DNA from: Panax quinquefolius
Taxonomy: Eukaryota; Streptophyta; Magnoliopsida; Apiales; Araliaceae
DNA: 64,000 bases
Direction of reading: 5' to 3'
Assembly (NCBI GenBank): GCA_020205615.1
Contig: CM035168.1
Span: 130,954,795-131,018,794 of the forward strand
In this document: positions 22,434 through 35,616 of the stretch, piece after piece
Position numbering within the stretch: position 1 is the stretch's first letter
Layout: each line of letters opens with the position of its first letter
Notes under the pieces: model-generated
The model's input: the letters and a program-made list of their open reading frames with translations, nothing else
Told to the model about the DNA's origin: nothing
Database searches by the model: none
Position numbers and translations under genes: made by a program

Positions 22434-24764
22434 ATGACGCCCCCAAAATTAGGTATACGTCACCCATCTTGGGTCGCCACTTACATGGTACATAAATTCA
22501 AATACAACTTATTAATATAAGCGTCAGATACAATACGACATAAAGCGTGAGTTTGAATACAAATATTGTCTACTAGATATTATACAAACTCAAAAGGAGT
22601 CCTCATTACAACTATTATCACACTATTTCACGAATAGTGAGGACTACTAATGCTATCCTCGGACCATTACTCCGCGTTCCCCAGGCTCGTCTCAAATTTA
22701 TGTTCTCATTTCACGAAGAGAACGGTGAAAGAAAGGTGAGCTCAACTAGCCCAAGAAGAAATATTATGACTAAGATAATGCAGAATAAATTATCATTAGC
22801 CATCAACAGTGTTAAACCGATAAAATACAATGACAACCGGTTTAAGCTGCAATTGAATATGCAATCCATTAAAAGAGTCAGTAGAGAATAAAATCTACTA
22901 TCTTTTAGGTTTTAAAAGGTTTTCATCAATTTTTATCATTGAGACTCAAATTTTAATAAATAAACCACCACATCTAATCATCCTCGTATCAAGGTCAAGG
23001 ATTTTCATCAAATTATCGATTAATGTGACTATACAAGAATCACCCCCGGTCATAATCATACCAAAAACTATCCATCATCGCATTTACAGTCACCGAGGAC
23101 TTTTATCACATCATTTATAACAAGCCACGATTATACCGAATGATCCTCGTCATAATCATACTAAGTTCATCTATGCACGTAAGCAAAGATAACATAATAT
23201 ATCATGAGGATGATGACAATGACATAATAATTCAATAAAACAAGTTCAAGAATTATTTTATCCAGGAATTAGTAACGTCAAATTGTCAACAAGATAATTG
23301 TTTTGTAGAGTAAAATTCAAGAATGATCGGAAGAATATTTCCATGAAAGATATCTTTGGATGAAACGTAAATATCAAGGATATTCTACTAATTTCATGGA
23401 GTATAAGTCAAAGTTTTAACCATTTGGGTATAATAAAGAATAGAATAACAAAAAGAAATCACCATGCATGCGATAGGCCGCATGCATGCATGTGTTATTC
23501 CAATAGAATAATAAATAACGGAATTCAGTCCGGCCAGAAACGCATGCATGAGGATGTTCCAAATGTAGAATAATAAAGAATGGAACCGAGTCCGGCGTAA
23601 AACACATGCATGGGATGTTCCAAATGTAATAATAATAAAGAGCGGAACCAGTCCGGTGTAAAAACATGCATGTGATGTTCCAACATGTAATAATAATAAA
23701 GCGGAACCAAGTCCGTTGTAAAACACATGCATGTGATGTTCCAATGAGAATAATAGAAGAATGTCACCAAGTATAGGGTAAACTCACAGATATAGGTTAT
23801 TCCAATGCGAGAATAATAAGCAATGGAATAACAATGATTTCTCTTCATGAATAAGAAAGAATAACACCCTACCAGTAAAAAGACCTTTGGATATCAAAAA
23901 GTAGTGAAGTACCGTAATATTTCTTCTTCTTTCTCTCTATAGATTTTTTCTCTATAGCTTCTCTCTATAATTTCTCTCTACAGAGTTTCAAAGTGAATTC
24001 GTAAAGAAAATAATGAAGGAATGAGCTTCTATTTATAGGAAAATAGAATGCATAGTAATTAATCTATGAACCGGTCAGATTGATTTACTTTAATCTGACG
24101 GTCCATATTTAAAGCAAAATCTTTTAAATAAAATATCATATATTCTATTTATATAAAAATATTTTACTACGCAAACACTATGCAACACTATGCAAAATAC
24201 TATGCAACACTACGCATAATAAAATATAATATATTTTATTTATAGAATAACTTTAATAAAGTATTACATTTTATATAAAAAGATGTTTCATTTTATTACG
24301 TTAATAATACTGAATAAAACAAAACGTCATTATCGCTTATAATAATTCATATTATTAATCGGACAATAATGGAATCAAACCGGTGACTTCTCACATAAGC
24401 ATTAATAATCAATACTGAGTAATGCTACTACGCAACCACACGACATCGCATTTTTACTACCGAGTAGTTCAACAAAGATCAACCGGTAAAACTTCCGCCG
24501 TTATTTCAATAAAATATTTTTGTCGTTTTCTCAATCAAATGATAATAACATTGTGGGGTCCACCAATGATCGAGTAGTTAGCGAATATTCCCTCGCTAAA
24601 ACAAGAATATTCCCACCAATCGAATATAATATAACCACTTGCATACTTTGCAAAATTTATAAATACTACCCACAACTATAATATTATCTTAAATTCACAC
24701 CATAATATTAAAAAATTATTTTGACAAAATTTAAATCTTTATTGATAAAATCTGGGGTCTCACA
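22434..24764 (-). mobile_element. Minus-strand solo LTR nested in the plus-strand solo LTR
   Basis: Reads as a reversed LTR: 'tatgacgcccccaaaattag' at its left end (the inverted U5 end) and 'tctggggtctcaca' at its right end (inverted TGTGAGACCCCAG). It holds an inverted TATAAATA (24030-24037) and an inverted hairpin array (23440-23870). Both flanks are plus-strand LTR U5 sequence ('ggatcattcggtataatcat' on the left, 'tcctcagtggcctgtaatgc' on the right), about 25 bp of which appears lost at the insertion point. No internal region is attached. Confidence 0.85.
23440..23870 (-). repeat. Hairpin-forming tandem array (inverted copy)
   Basis: Seven or so units of about 60 bp with 'catgcatgtgatgttccaa', 'gtaataataataaag' and 'cggaaccaagtccg'. 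It is the reverse complement of the plus-strand arrays and the most regular of them. Confidence 0.8.
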
Positions 24765-25430
24765 TCCTCAGTGGCCTGTAATGCAGTGATGGATAGTTTT
24801 TGGTATGATTATGACCAGGGGTGATTCGGTATAGTCATGACCATTGATAATTTGATGAAAATCCTTGACCGTGGTACAAGGATGATTAGATATTGTGGTT
24901 TATTCATTAAACTGAGTCTTAGTGATAAAAATTGATGAAAACCTTTTAAAACCTAAAAGATAGTAGACTTTATTTTCTACTTGACTCTTTTAATGGATCA
25001 GATATTCCACCGCAGATTAAACCGGTTGTCTATTGTATTTTATCAGTTTAACATTGTTGAAGACTATTGATAATTTATTCTGCATTATCTTAGTTATAAT
25101 ATTTCTTACTGGGCTAGTTGAGCTCGCCCTTTCTTTCACCGCTCTCTTCTGTGAAATGAGAATATAAATTGGACGAGTCGGGGAACGGAGTAATGGTCCA
25201 GAGGATAAGATTAGTAGTCCTCACTATTACGTGAAATAGTGTGATAATAATTGTAATGAGGACTCCTTTTGAGTTTGTATAATATCTAGTAGACAATATT
25301 TGTATTCAAACTCACGGTTTACGTCAGATTGCATACCTATGATTATATTAAGTAAGTTGTATTTAAATTCTGTATCATGTAAGTGGCGACCCAAGATGGG
25401 TGATGTATACCTAATTTTGGGGGCGTCACA

Positions 25431-26465
25431 GTTATTATGTGAAAACATGAAAGTTTCTTAGAAATCACAAAGGGTAGAAAAATCAGATTTTGGTGAAAAT
25501 GGAACATGAAATTCAATAGATCATATCTCATATTATATTTCGAATTTTTGAGTGTGGTTAAGTTCTAGAGTTAGATCTATGAGTTTTGTAGTATCTCTAA
25601 GTGGAATCACTATAAAAGGTGTTGTAGATTTTCGTGTGGGTGATTTTTTAAAGAAAGGAGTCAAAAGTCGCAAATACAAAAAAGCTCATCGCCTTGATTT
25701 TTAAAAGGGCGCTTTGCCACTTAATTTTTGAAAAAATTCACCTTTTGGGACATGAAAGTATATGGTATAAAGAACATCCTGTCCAAAAATGAGCTCATTC
25801 CGACTTAAAATGAGCAAGTTATGACCATTTCAATATTTAAGTTTTTCCAACGAAAAACGCTATAACCGGAGTTCTATAACTCCTATGAGCATGAAATTTA
25901 AATTGGAAGCTCACGTTAACATGTGTAAGATTCTGCCAAGATTTGGGAATTTTTTGAGTTAAACTTGAGGTAGCTAATTTCTTAAGGAATTAATTAGAAA
26001 TTAATTTTTAAAAAATAGTAAATAAATTTTTAAAATTCCGAGAAAAATATATGTTCTTTATGGGACTATATTATGCTAAATCTCAGAAAAGAAATATTTT
26101 TGGAACTGATTTGGTATTTTTCATGAAAATAGTTTAGTTACGAACATATGAGTTAAATATGTTATGTGAAGTAACAAAGTTGGAAAATAGGATTTTTACG
26201 GTTTGGAAATCCTATATAAGGTATATGTAGATTTTTGATAAGGAATTTGATCATTGGTGATGAAATCTTATTAGTATGACATTTTTGAATGATTAAATGT
26301 ATTATTTGATAAAGTATAAACAATTGAAATAAATTGTTTATAAGTTTAAGACGTAATTAAAATATTGTTATGATATTAATAATATTAGATTATGAATTTA
26401 TTATGTGATTGATAATATTTGGATAAATTTAAAGTCTTTAATATTTATCCTTGTTTTCAGTTGAT
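25431..26465 (+). mobile_element. Internal-region fragment of the older element, right part
   Basis: Continues the sequence cut by the solo LTR and matches about 33770-34830 of the complete element, including 'atgtgaaaacatgaaagttt', 'gacatgaaagtatatggtat' and 'gctcacgttaacatgtgtaa'. No open frame is shared between the two copies, so this part appears non-coding. Confidence 0.8.
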
Positions 26466-27277
26466 TAATGTTTATATCATTGTCATCATCCTCATGTTTA
26501 TATGGTGATAAAAGTTATCTTGGTTTACATGCAAAGATGGACTGTGGATTATTGAATTATATATTTTTGACTTACGTGCAAAGATGGACTGTTGGTTGTT
26601 GGTTTTATAGTTGTATATCTTTGGCTTACGTGCAGAGATGGACTTGGTATGATTATAATTAGGGATTATTCATTATTGTCAGGACCATTGACGATTTAAT
26701 GAATATCCTTGGCCCGTGGTACAGGAATGATTCTAAGATGTGGTTTATTTATTAAGCTGAGTCTCAGCGATAAAAATTGATGAAAAACCTTTTTAAATCA
26801 TAGAAGATAGTAGATTTTATTCTCTACTTGATTTTTCTAATGGATTGCTTGTTCCGCTGCAGTTAAACTTGATGTCTATTGTATTTTATCAGTTTAACAT
26901 TGTTGAATACTAACGATAATTTATTTTGCATTATCTTAGTCATAATATTTTTACTGGGCTAGTTGAGCTCACCCTTTCTTTCACTTTTCTCTTCAGGAAA
27001 TGAGAATATAGCTGGGACGAGTCGGGGAAAGGAGTGACGGTCTAGAAGATAGCATTAGTAGTCCTCACTATTCTGTTAAATAGTGTGACAATAAATGTAA
27101 TGAGGACTCCTTTGAGTGTGGATATTGTCTAGATGACAATATTCCTATTAAAACTCCCAGTTTATGTATTGTCGTATATTACACGACGGTTGTATAATTA
27201 AGTTTGTATTTATATTTTGTACCATGTATTTGGCGACCCAAGATGGGTGATGAATACCTATTTTTGGGGGCGTCACA
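26466..27277 (+). mobile_element. U5 end of an LTR
   Basis: Matches the last 800 bp of the LTRs ('cattgtcatcatcctcatgt', repeated 'cttacgtgcaaagatggact', TTGAGCTCACC) and ends 'gggggcgtcaca' at 27277. It follows the internal fragment directly, probably by recombination between the U5-like repeats in the internal region and the real U5. Confidence 0.75.
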
Positions 27278-27279
27278 GT

Positions 27280-27291
27280 TGGTATCAAAGC
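27280..27291 (+). promoter_or_regulatory. Primer-binding site of an LTR retrotransposon
   Basis: TGGTATCAAAGC, two bases after the LTR end. This is one change from TGGTATCAGAGC, the complement of the initiator tRNA-Met 3' end used by many plant LTR retrotransposons. A degraded form (tggtattatcgagc) is at 32003-32016 in the complete element. Confidence 0.75.
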
Positions 27292-27466
27292 TTAGGGATA
27301 TGATCCCTGGCTGAGATGTGAGATAAGAACTAGGGGAGGGGAGAGACGGGGAATTCCTTCGCTAGTATAACCTACCTATGTTTATTTGATATTTAATTAG
27401 TCGGTCAGAGTATATGGATAATATGTGATATGTCAATTAACTCTTGTTTTGTGGCAGTATTTAAAA

Positions 27467-28178
27467 ATGGCAGCTGAAAATGTTAGCAATGGAGTGAATG
27501 AGACCATTGAGACACCTTTAATCACTAACCAGGTTAATGTGATGACAGACGAAGAAGAAATTAGAGATATCTATATGGTGAGTTAAGAACTAATAGTTGC
27601 ACCCGAGCTAGTCGCAGAGGTAGCAGCTGAGAGTGAGGAATAAGAGGAACCTGAGGAAAATTTATTAGAAGAATTTTATGATCAAAATTTAGAATTACAA
27701 AATCGTATTCATGAGTTAGAAGAAGAGCGGAAGAAGAAACTGAAAGCGGTTGTAGAAAGCAAAGAGATGCAACAATTCAAAATTGTGTTACCCGATGTGC
27801 GATGCTTGAATGAAGCACTCTTTGCGCGAGTATAAGATATTAGAGTGGAATCGAGAATGCTTTGATCAAAGATCTCGATGAAAGCGTAAACAATCTGAAC
27901 GAAGGAGAATAGATGATGCGTGGGTAAAAGCCGCACGACGCGTTCATATTGTCGAAAAAGACGTCCGATCCAATAAAGTCAAAATAGATGAAATGAATTT
28001 TGCTTTTTGGACAACAATTGGGAGAATCCAACATCGAATTCGAAATTACCCTGTGCAGAGCGGTCAACCCCAATTCGATATGGATCGGACAATAATGATT
28101 CAAATCATGGATCAGGAATGTGATGAAGCACTTAAGGGTGGAATGTACCCTATAGCAAAGTCAAATCCGGTAGTTTAA
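27467..28178 (+). pseudogene. Broken acidic/coiled-coil ORF of the LTR element (Gag-position protein)
   Basis: Begins ATGGCAGCTG after the primer site and reads about 38 codons before a TAA. It then continues in recognisable form with an acidic Glu-rich run, the motif FYDQNLELQNRIHELEEE, and a C-terminal part with MNFAFWTT and IMIQIMDQECDEALKGGMY. Several stops and frame changes break it. The closest copy is at 32185-32881. Its place directly after the LTR is that of gag, but no CCHC zinc knuckle, protease or polymerase is visible. Function unknown; packaging is only a guess from position. Confidence 0.65.
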
Positions 28179-28566
28179 GTGAGAGCATTTGTCAAGAAAC
28201 CCGAACGAAGTTATTACGGGTAAGTTAATTATAAACTCTTGTTAAGTCTATATTTTATTCGATACTAGTTCTACCCACTCTTGTATTTCACCTAATTGTG
28301 TTCAACGTTTAAATTTGACTCCTGAGAAGTTAGACTTTGACTTATTGGTTGAAACTTCGTTAGGAGAAACTTTCGTTACCTCCACTGTTTATAAATCTTG
28401 TTTCAAATCGACACTTTCACGTTACATGTCGATCTTATCTCTTTGAAAATACTTGCCTTTGATGTGATTTTAGGAATCGATTGATTAACTACTCATCATA
28501 TTTATATTTTGTTGAAAGTCATCATGGCTTTGTAGAAGCATAGATGAACTTGGTATGATTATACGA

Positions 28567-29509
28567 TGCGACGCCCCAAAATAGGTATACATCACCCATT
28601 ACGAGTTGTCAATACATGGTACGAAACAACTACAACTTTATTATTACAACAAGAAAGCGTGAGTTTGAATACAAATATTATCTTCTGCATAATATCTATA
28701 CTCAAATAAATCCTCATCACATTTATTGATACATTATTTTACAAAAATGATGAGGACTACTAAACAACTCTCTCTAGAACCTTCATTCCATACCCCTACT
28801 CGTACTCGCTATATTCTCGTCTCCTAAGAAGAAAAATGGAACAAAAAGGAAAATGGTGAGCTCAACTAGCCCAGTAAAGAATATTATGACTAAGATAATA
28901 TACAACAAATTATCGTTAGTCTTCAACAGGGAAAAATCTAATAGAATACAATAGACAACAAGTTTTAAATCAATATTCGCAGCGAAAATAATAATTCATT
29001 AGAATAGTTAAGTAGAGAATGCAAACTACTATCTTCTATGTATGAATTTAAAAGTTCATCGCTCATCTTTTATCCCCTCAGTAACATCAATCAATATATA
29101 TCGGAATCAAATATTCATCTTTGCACTACGTGCCAAAGATATTCATCGATTTGGTCATGTTCATCTAAACACATGTTCATCTTTGCACTACTGGGCCAAA
29201 GATATTTATCGAAATCATTCATCTGCACTATGTGCCAAAGATATTCAATAATATCATCATTTAAGACTGAGGATGATGAAAAATATTTTTAAAGAAACGA
29301 ATCCAGTGAAACAAAATGACAAGGATTAAGGATTAAGGATTCGTACTTTGTTTTATCCATGTCCAAAAAATACCTCAAAAATAATCATAGTGGTGTAAAA
29401 TTTAAGAATGATCAGAACATGGATACAATCAAAGCTAGTATCCACAATAGATATTTTAGACGAAAAGGGAAAATTTTCATTTTTCGCCGTATTCGTGAAT
29501 AGTGTCGTA
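28567..29509 (-). mobile_element. Minus-strand LTR, U5 half (continues at 38098)
   Basis: Starts TGCGACGCCCCAAAATAGG, the inverted U5 end, and runs through the inverted 'gagctcaactagcccagtaa' motif to 29509, where the complete plus-strand element begins. The second half lies at 38098-39750. The two halves together give about 2.6 kb, the usual length for this LTR family. Confidence 0.8.
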
Positions 29510-32000
29510 TGTGAGACCCCAGATTTTATCAATAAAAATTTAAATTTTGTCAAAATAATTTTTTAATATTATGGTGTGAATTTAAGATAATATTATAGTT
29601 GTGGGTAGTATTTATAAATTTTGCAAAGTATGCAAGTGGTTATATTATATTCGATTGGTCGGAGAATATTCGGTTTAGCGAGGAATATTCAGAAACTACT
29701 CAATCATTGGTGGACCCACAATGTAATTATTCATTTGATTGAGAAAAACGACAAAAATATTTTATTAAAATAACGGCGGAAGTTTTAACGCGTGGTTACC
29801 GTTGAACTACTTTGGTAGTAAAAGTACAAAGAATGTGCGTGTGGTCAGATAGTAACATACTATTGATTGATTATCGATCTTATTATGTGAGAAGTCACTC
29901 GGTTTGATTCCATTATATCGATTATTAATAATATGAATTATTATAAGCGATAATGACGTTTTTGTTTTATTCGTATTATTAACGTAATAAAGCGTAAACA
30001 TCTTTTATATAAAATAGAATACTTTTATTAAAGTTATTCTATAAATAGTAATATATTATATTTTATTACGATAGTGTTGATAGTGTTTTTCAGATAGTGT
30101 TTTGCGATAAGATTGCATAGTGTTTGCAGAGTAAAATGTTTTTATATAAATAGAATATATTATATTTTATTTAAAAGATTTTTCTTTAAATATGGACCGT
30201 CGATTAAAGTAAATCAATCTGGACCGTTTCATGGATTAATTACTATGCATTCCATTTTCCTATAAATAAGCTCATTCCTTCATTATTTTTATTTAATTCA
30301 TTGAAACTACAGAGAGAGAAATTATAGAAAAAGAAGTTTATAGAGAGAAAATTATAGAAAGAAGAAGAGTATTCGCTACTTCACTACTTCTATATTCGCC
30401 TTTTTTTACTAGTAAGGGTGTTATTCTTTCTTCTTGAAGAGAACTTCGTTATTCCATTCATTATCATTCATTGGAATAACCTCGTAAAAGTGGCATACCC
30501 TATACATAACCTCAGATCACGCGAGATACCCTATACTTGGTGAAATCCTTATGTTATTCCATCGCTTATTATTTACATTGGAATAACTCGTATACGTGAT
30601 TTACCCTATACTTGGTGACATTCTTCTATTATTCTCATTGGAACATCCCGTTCATGTGTTTTTACACCTGGGACCGGTTCCGCTTTTTATTATTCTCGTT
30701 GAACATCCGTCGTGTGTTTTACAGGACCGGTTCCGCTTTTTATTATTACATTGGAACATCTCATCGTGTGTGTTTTACAGGACGACGGTTCCGCTTTTTA
30801 TCATTCTGCTGAATATCCTATCTCGTGTGTTTTACACCGGATCCGGTTCCATCTTTATTATTCTGTTGGAACATCCGTCGATTGTGAATTTCACGACGAC
30901 CGTTCCGTTATTATTATTCGTTGGAATAACTCGCATACATGCCAAGTACCGCATGCATGGTGATTTCTTTTGTTATTCCATTCTTTATTATACCCAAATT
31001 GGTTAAAACTTTGACTTCTATACTCCATGAAATTAGTAGAATATCCTCGATATTCATGCGTTTCATCCAAAGATATTTTCACGGAAATATTCTTCCGATC
31101 ATTCTTGAATTTTACTCTACTAAACAAAGATCATGTCGACAATTTGACGTTAATAATTCATGGATTAAATAATTCTTGAACTTGTTTTATTGAATTATTA
31201 TATCATTATCATCATCCTCATGTTATATTATGTTATCTTTGACTTACGTGCATAGATGAACTTAGTATGATTATGACCGAGGATCATTCTAAGATAATCA
31301 CGACTTCATATAAATGATGTGACAAAAGTCCTCGGCATTCGTAATGCAAATGATGGATAGTTTTGGTATGATTATGACCGGGGTGATCTTAAGATAGTCA
31401 TTTGACCATCGATAATTTGATGAAAATCCTTGACCGCGGGTACGGGGATGATTAGATGTGGTGGTTTATTATTGTCGAGTCTCGGCGATAAAAATTGATG
31501 AAAACCTTTTAAAACCTAAAAAGATAGTAGACTTTATTCTCTACTGACTCTTTTAATGGATCGCTTATTCCACCGCAGCTTAAACCCGGTTTGTCTATTG
31601 TATTTTATCGGTTTTAATCATTGTCAAGGCTAATGATAATTTATTCGCATTATCTTAGTCATAATATTTTTCATCGGGCTAGTTGAGCTCACCCTTTCTT
31701 TCTTTCACCGTTCTCTTCGTGAAATGAGAACATAGCCGGGACGAGTCTGGGAACGTAAGTAATGGTCCGAGAGGATAAGATTAGTAGTCCTCACTATTCT
31801 GCGTGAAATAGTGTGATAATAGTTGTAATGAGGACTCCTTTTTGAGTTTGTATAATATCTAGTAGACAATATTTGTATTCAAACTCACGCTTTTTGTCGA
31901 TTGCATACCTACGCTTATATTAGTAAGTTGTATTTGAATTTATGTACCATGTAAGTGGCGACCCAAGATGGGTGACGTATACCCAATTTTGGGGCGTCAC
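29510..32000 (+). repeat. 5' LTR of the complete element
   Basis: About 2.49 kb, nearly collinear with 35617-38097 but with many 1-4 bp differences. It contains the U3 region, TATAAATA at 30261-30268, the hairpin array 30430-30990 and the U5 repeats. Confidence 0.88.
30430..30990 (+). repeat. Hairpin-forming tandem array, 5' LTR
   Basis: About nine units of about 60 bp, such as 'ggttccgctttttattattc' followed by 'ttggaacatc', and 'gttattccat' paired with 'ttggaataac'. The array starts about 170 bp downstream of the TATA box and so would be in the RNA leader of the 5' LTR transcript. Confidence 0.78.
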
Positions 32001-32184
32001 GATGGTATTATCGAGCTTAGGATATGATCCCCGCTAAGATGTGAGATAAGAACTAGGAGGGAGAGACGGAAATTCCTTCGCCAAGTATGACCTACCTAAG
32101 TTTATTTGGTATTTAATTGGTCGGTCGAGTATAGGGATAATATTTGATATATTAATTAACCCTCGTGTTGTGGCGGTGTTTGAA

Positions 32185-32881
32185 ATGGCATTTGAAAATA
32201 TTCACAATGGAGTGAATGTGACCGTTGTGACACCTTTAATCACTAATCAAAGTTAATGCAAAGGTCGATTCGAGGAACAAATTAGAGATATCCACGTAGT
32301 AAATGAAGAACTAATTGTTGCACCCGAGCTAGTTGCAGAGGTAGCAGCTGAAAGTGAGGAAGAAGAGGAAGAAGAGGAACCTGAGGAGAATTGGTTAGAA
32401 GAAATTTATGATCAAAACTTAGAATTACAAAATCGTGTTCGTGAGCTAGAAGAACAGTCAAGAACGGCAAGAAACTATCGTGGAACAAAGGGATACAACA
32501 ATTCAAAATTGGGTTACCCGATATGTGATGCTCGAACAAAATCACGCTTTGGCAGGGTGTAAGATATTAAAGTTGGAATCTGAGAATTTAAAAATCAAAG
32601 ATCAGCTGAAAGAAGAAACAACTGAACGAAGGAGAATAGACGATGCATGGGTAAAAGCCGACAACGTTGATAGTGTAGAAAAAGACGTCCGATCCAATAA
32701 AGCCAAAATGGATGAAATGGACTTTGCTTTTTGGACAAAGAATTGGGAGAACCCAACATCGAATTCAAATTACCGCATAGCAGATAAGCGGTCAACCCGA
32801 ATTCGATATGGATCGAGAATAATGATTCAAATCATGGATCGGGAATGTGAAGAAGCATTTAAGGGTGGAATGTACTTATAA
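32185..32881 (+). pseudogene. Coiled-coil ORF of the complete element, 5' end broken
   Basis: Starts ATGGCATTTG but soon meets an in-frame TAA ('caaagttaatgc'). From 32480 a clean 133-codon frame remains. It is rich in Glu, Lys and Asn with heptad-like spacing (about residues 25-75), predicted coiled coil, followed by DFAFWTKNWENP and IMIQIMDRECEEAFKGGMY. An upstream acidic stretch and IYDQNLELQNRVRELEEQ lie in other frames. It is homologous to 27467-28178 and shares the YD-N-EL core with the minus-strand ORF 40378-40662. Not recognised as a known domain. Confidence 0.6.
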
Positions 32882-34929
32882 GAAAGTCAAACTCGGTAAT
32901 TTAAGCGAGAAGCGTTTGTCGAGAAAACCGAACGAAGTTATTACGGTAAATTAATTATTGTGAAGTCTATACTTTATTCAATACAAGTTCTACCCACTCT
33001 TTTATTCTACCTAGTGGTGTTCAATGTTTAAATTTGACTCAGAAAAAAAATTTAGACTTTGATTTATCTATTGAAACTTCGTTGGGAGAAACCCGTTACC
33101 TCCATTATTTATTAATCTTGTTGTTTCAAATAAACATTTTCACGTTATTCGTCGATTTTATCTTTTTGAAAATACTTGCCTTTGATGTGATTTTTAGGAA
33201 TCAATTGGTTAACTACTCATCATGCTTTTCGTAAGGTTGTTAGCTTTTATATTTATAACAACCCTGTTATACCTAATTCAAAGTAACCAAAACCTAAAAT
33301 TAATCATCATCATATCAAGCCATAAGTAAAGAGCCCCGAACCTTTCGTTGTTGACTTCCTTGTGTGGAATGCACCAAGCCGGACTTTTTCAGACAACATC
33401 GTGAATGAAGATGGCAAGTTTATAGGTATCATTGTGAGGTGCTTTATCTAGGTTAAGGGATAGAAGTCACAACAGTATCAATGTGACGCATTATCCAAGT
33501 CTTGGATGAGAGTCACAGTTTTGAATGATATTTCTATTATTAATAAATTTCGACGTATTCTTGAAGACTTCTTAGCCTACTTAGAGCGTGAAATCGAATT
33601 TTGTATCAATTCCCAAAGATAAAAACCCATTTCTTAAACCTCAAATATTTCTTCAACTAAAAGGATCTGTTTACGTGGATTATGATGAAAGTCATAATAA
33701 AAGCATTGGACTAATGAAAATCATGGGTATACGTGGTATTAGTAAGTGTTATAATGAGTTATGTTGGTTAGTATGTGAAAACATGAAAGTTTCTTTGAAA
33801 TCACAAAGAGTTGAAAATCAGATTTTGGTGAAAAACGTAACATGAAATTCAATTGACCATATCTCCTATTATTTTTGAATTTTTGAATGTGGTCAAGTCC
33901 TAGAGTTAGATCTACGAGTTACCTAACTAATCCAAGTGGAATTACTGGAAAAGGTGTTGTAGATTTTGTGTGGACTGATTTTAGCAAAGGAGGCCAAAGC
34001 TGTAAATTTCGAAAATGCTCTCGCCGAAAAATTTAAGGGACTGTTTCGGCCACTTATATTATGAGAAAAATTCTGGCCTTTTGGGACATGAAGGTATATG
34101 GTATAAAGTACCTCCTGTCCAAAAATGAGCTCATTCTCGACTTAAAATGAGCAAGTTATGACTATTTCAATATTTAGGTTTTTTCGATTTAAAAACGCTT
34201 ATAACCGGAAAGTTCTATAACTCAGATGACCATGAAATTTAAACTAGAAGCTCACGTTAACATGTGTAAGGTCCTGCCAAGATTTGGGAATTTTGGAGTT
34301 AAACTTGAGGTAGCTAATTTCTTAAGAAATTAATTAGAAATTGATTTTTGAAAAATAGTAAATGAATTTTAAAATTCGAGAAAATATATTTTCATCATGG
34401 GACTATATTATGCTAAATCCCAGAAAAGAAATATTTTTGGGACTGATTTGGTATTTTTCATGAAAATAGTTTAGTTACAAACATATGAGTTAAATATGTT
34501 ATGTGAAGTAATAAAAGTTGAAAATAGGATTTTATGGCTAAAGAATCCTATATAGTAGTATATGCATATTTTTTGAGAGATTTGATAATTGGTGATGATA
34601 TCTTATGAGTATGGCATTTTTGAATGATTAAATGCATTATATGGAAAGCGTAAACAATTAAGATAAATTGTTTATAAATTTAAGTGATTAAAATGTTGTT
34701 ATAATATTAATGATATTAGATTATGAGATTATTAAGTGATTGAAAACATGGGGATATTCTTGATTCTGGATAAATTATATTATAAATGTTTAATATTTAT
34801 CCTTTATCTCATTTGATTGATTCTTTATATCATTATCCCTCACGCTTATATTATGTTGAAAGTCATACGGCCTCAGAAGTGCATAGATGGACTTGGTATG
34901 ATTATGACTGAGGATTGTTTAAGTATAAT

Positions 34930-35200
34930 CATAATCAGTAATTGAATACACAATTATCTTTCGCCAGTAGTGCATGGATAATTTGTGGTCGTGATCTTAA
35001 TGAATACACAATTATCTTCGGGTAGTAGTGCATGGATAATTTGTGGTCGTGATCTTAATGAATACACAATTATCTTTGGTAGTAGTGCATGGATAATTTG
35101 TGGTCGTGATCTTAATGAATACACGATTATCTTTGGCAGTAGTGTATGGATAATTCGTGGTCGTGATACTAATATCCTGGCACGTAGTGCGGGGATGATT
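34930..35200 (+). repeat. 58-60 bp tandem repeat in the internal region
   Basis: Four units of 'cttaatgaatacacaattat' + 'ctttggtagtagtgcatgga' + 'taatttgtggtcgtgat'. Single diverged units of the same sequence are present in the LTR U5 (for example 480-620), so internal region and LTR share this repeat. Confidence 0.85.
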
Positions 35201-35604
35201 CGATGATATGGATTAATTATTGAAATGAGTCTCAAAGAATGAAATATTAATTCATGGATGTGGTAAAAGTCATCTTCGTCAGTAGTGCATTGATAGACTT
35301 GGTATGATTATGACCACGAGGATTATTCTAAGATAATCACGATCAGATTGAAAACACGAATATCCTCGCAAAATGGTAATGGATAATTCGTGGTCGTGAT
35401 ACTATTAAGTCGCGCCTCAAAGATTATTGGTTTTATTGGATTGTATATCTTTGCTTTCAGTAGTGCAAAAGATGAATTGTTAATGAATAGCTTTGGCGAT
35501 TTCAAAGATGAATTTAATATTTTTAAACGATAAAGGTATTCAAGGTATCCTCATCTCTTTATCATATACAGTATCGCATTCTAATTTCGAGGGCTTAAAT
35601 TTAT

Positions 35605-35616
35605 AAGGAGGGAGAT
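35605..35616 (+). promoter_or_regulatory. Polypurine tract
   Basis: 'aaggagggagat' lies immediately before the 3' LTR start TGTGAG at 35617, the expected plus-strand priming site. Confidence 0.75.

Larger units (their letters stand above)
20503..25430 (+). mobile_element. Solo LTR with perfect 5-bp target duplication, itself interrupted
   Basis: Starts TGTAAGACCC and ends GGGGGCGTCACA. It is flanked on both sides by GTTAT (20498-20502 and 25431-25435), and removal of one copy rejoins the internal sequence seen at about 33760-33785 ('ttatattggttatgtgaaaa'). No internal region follows, so it is a solo LTR inserted in an older relative. It carries TATAAATA at 21479-21486, a 19-bp minisatellite in U3, the hairpin array, and a minus-strand LTR inserted at 22434-24764. 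Confidence 0.88.

Noticed and set aside
22637..22891. 84-codon plus-strand ORF
   Set aside because: It lies in a reversed LTR U5 region and is not conserved in the other LTR copies.
34954..35235. ORF with a repeated peptide (IIHALLPKIIVYSLRSRP type)
   Set aside because: It is the antisense translation of a tandem DNA repeat whose unit length keeps the frame; no start or homologue is supported.
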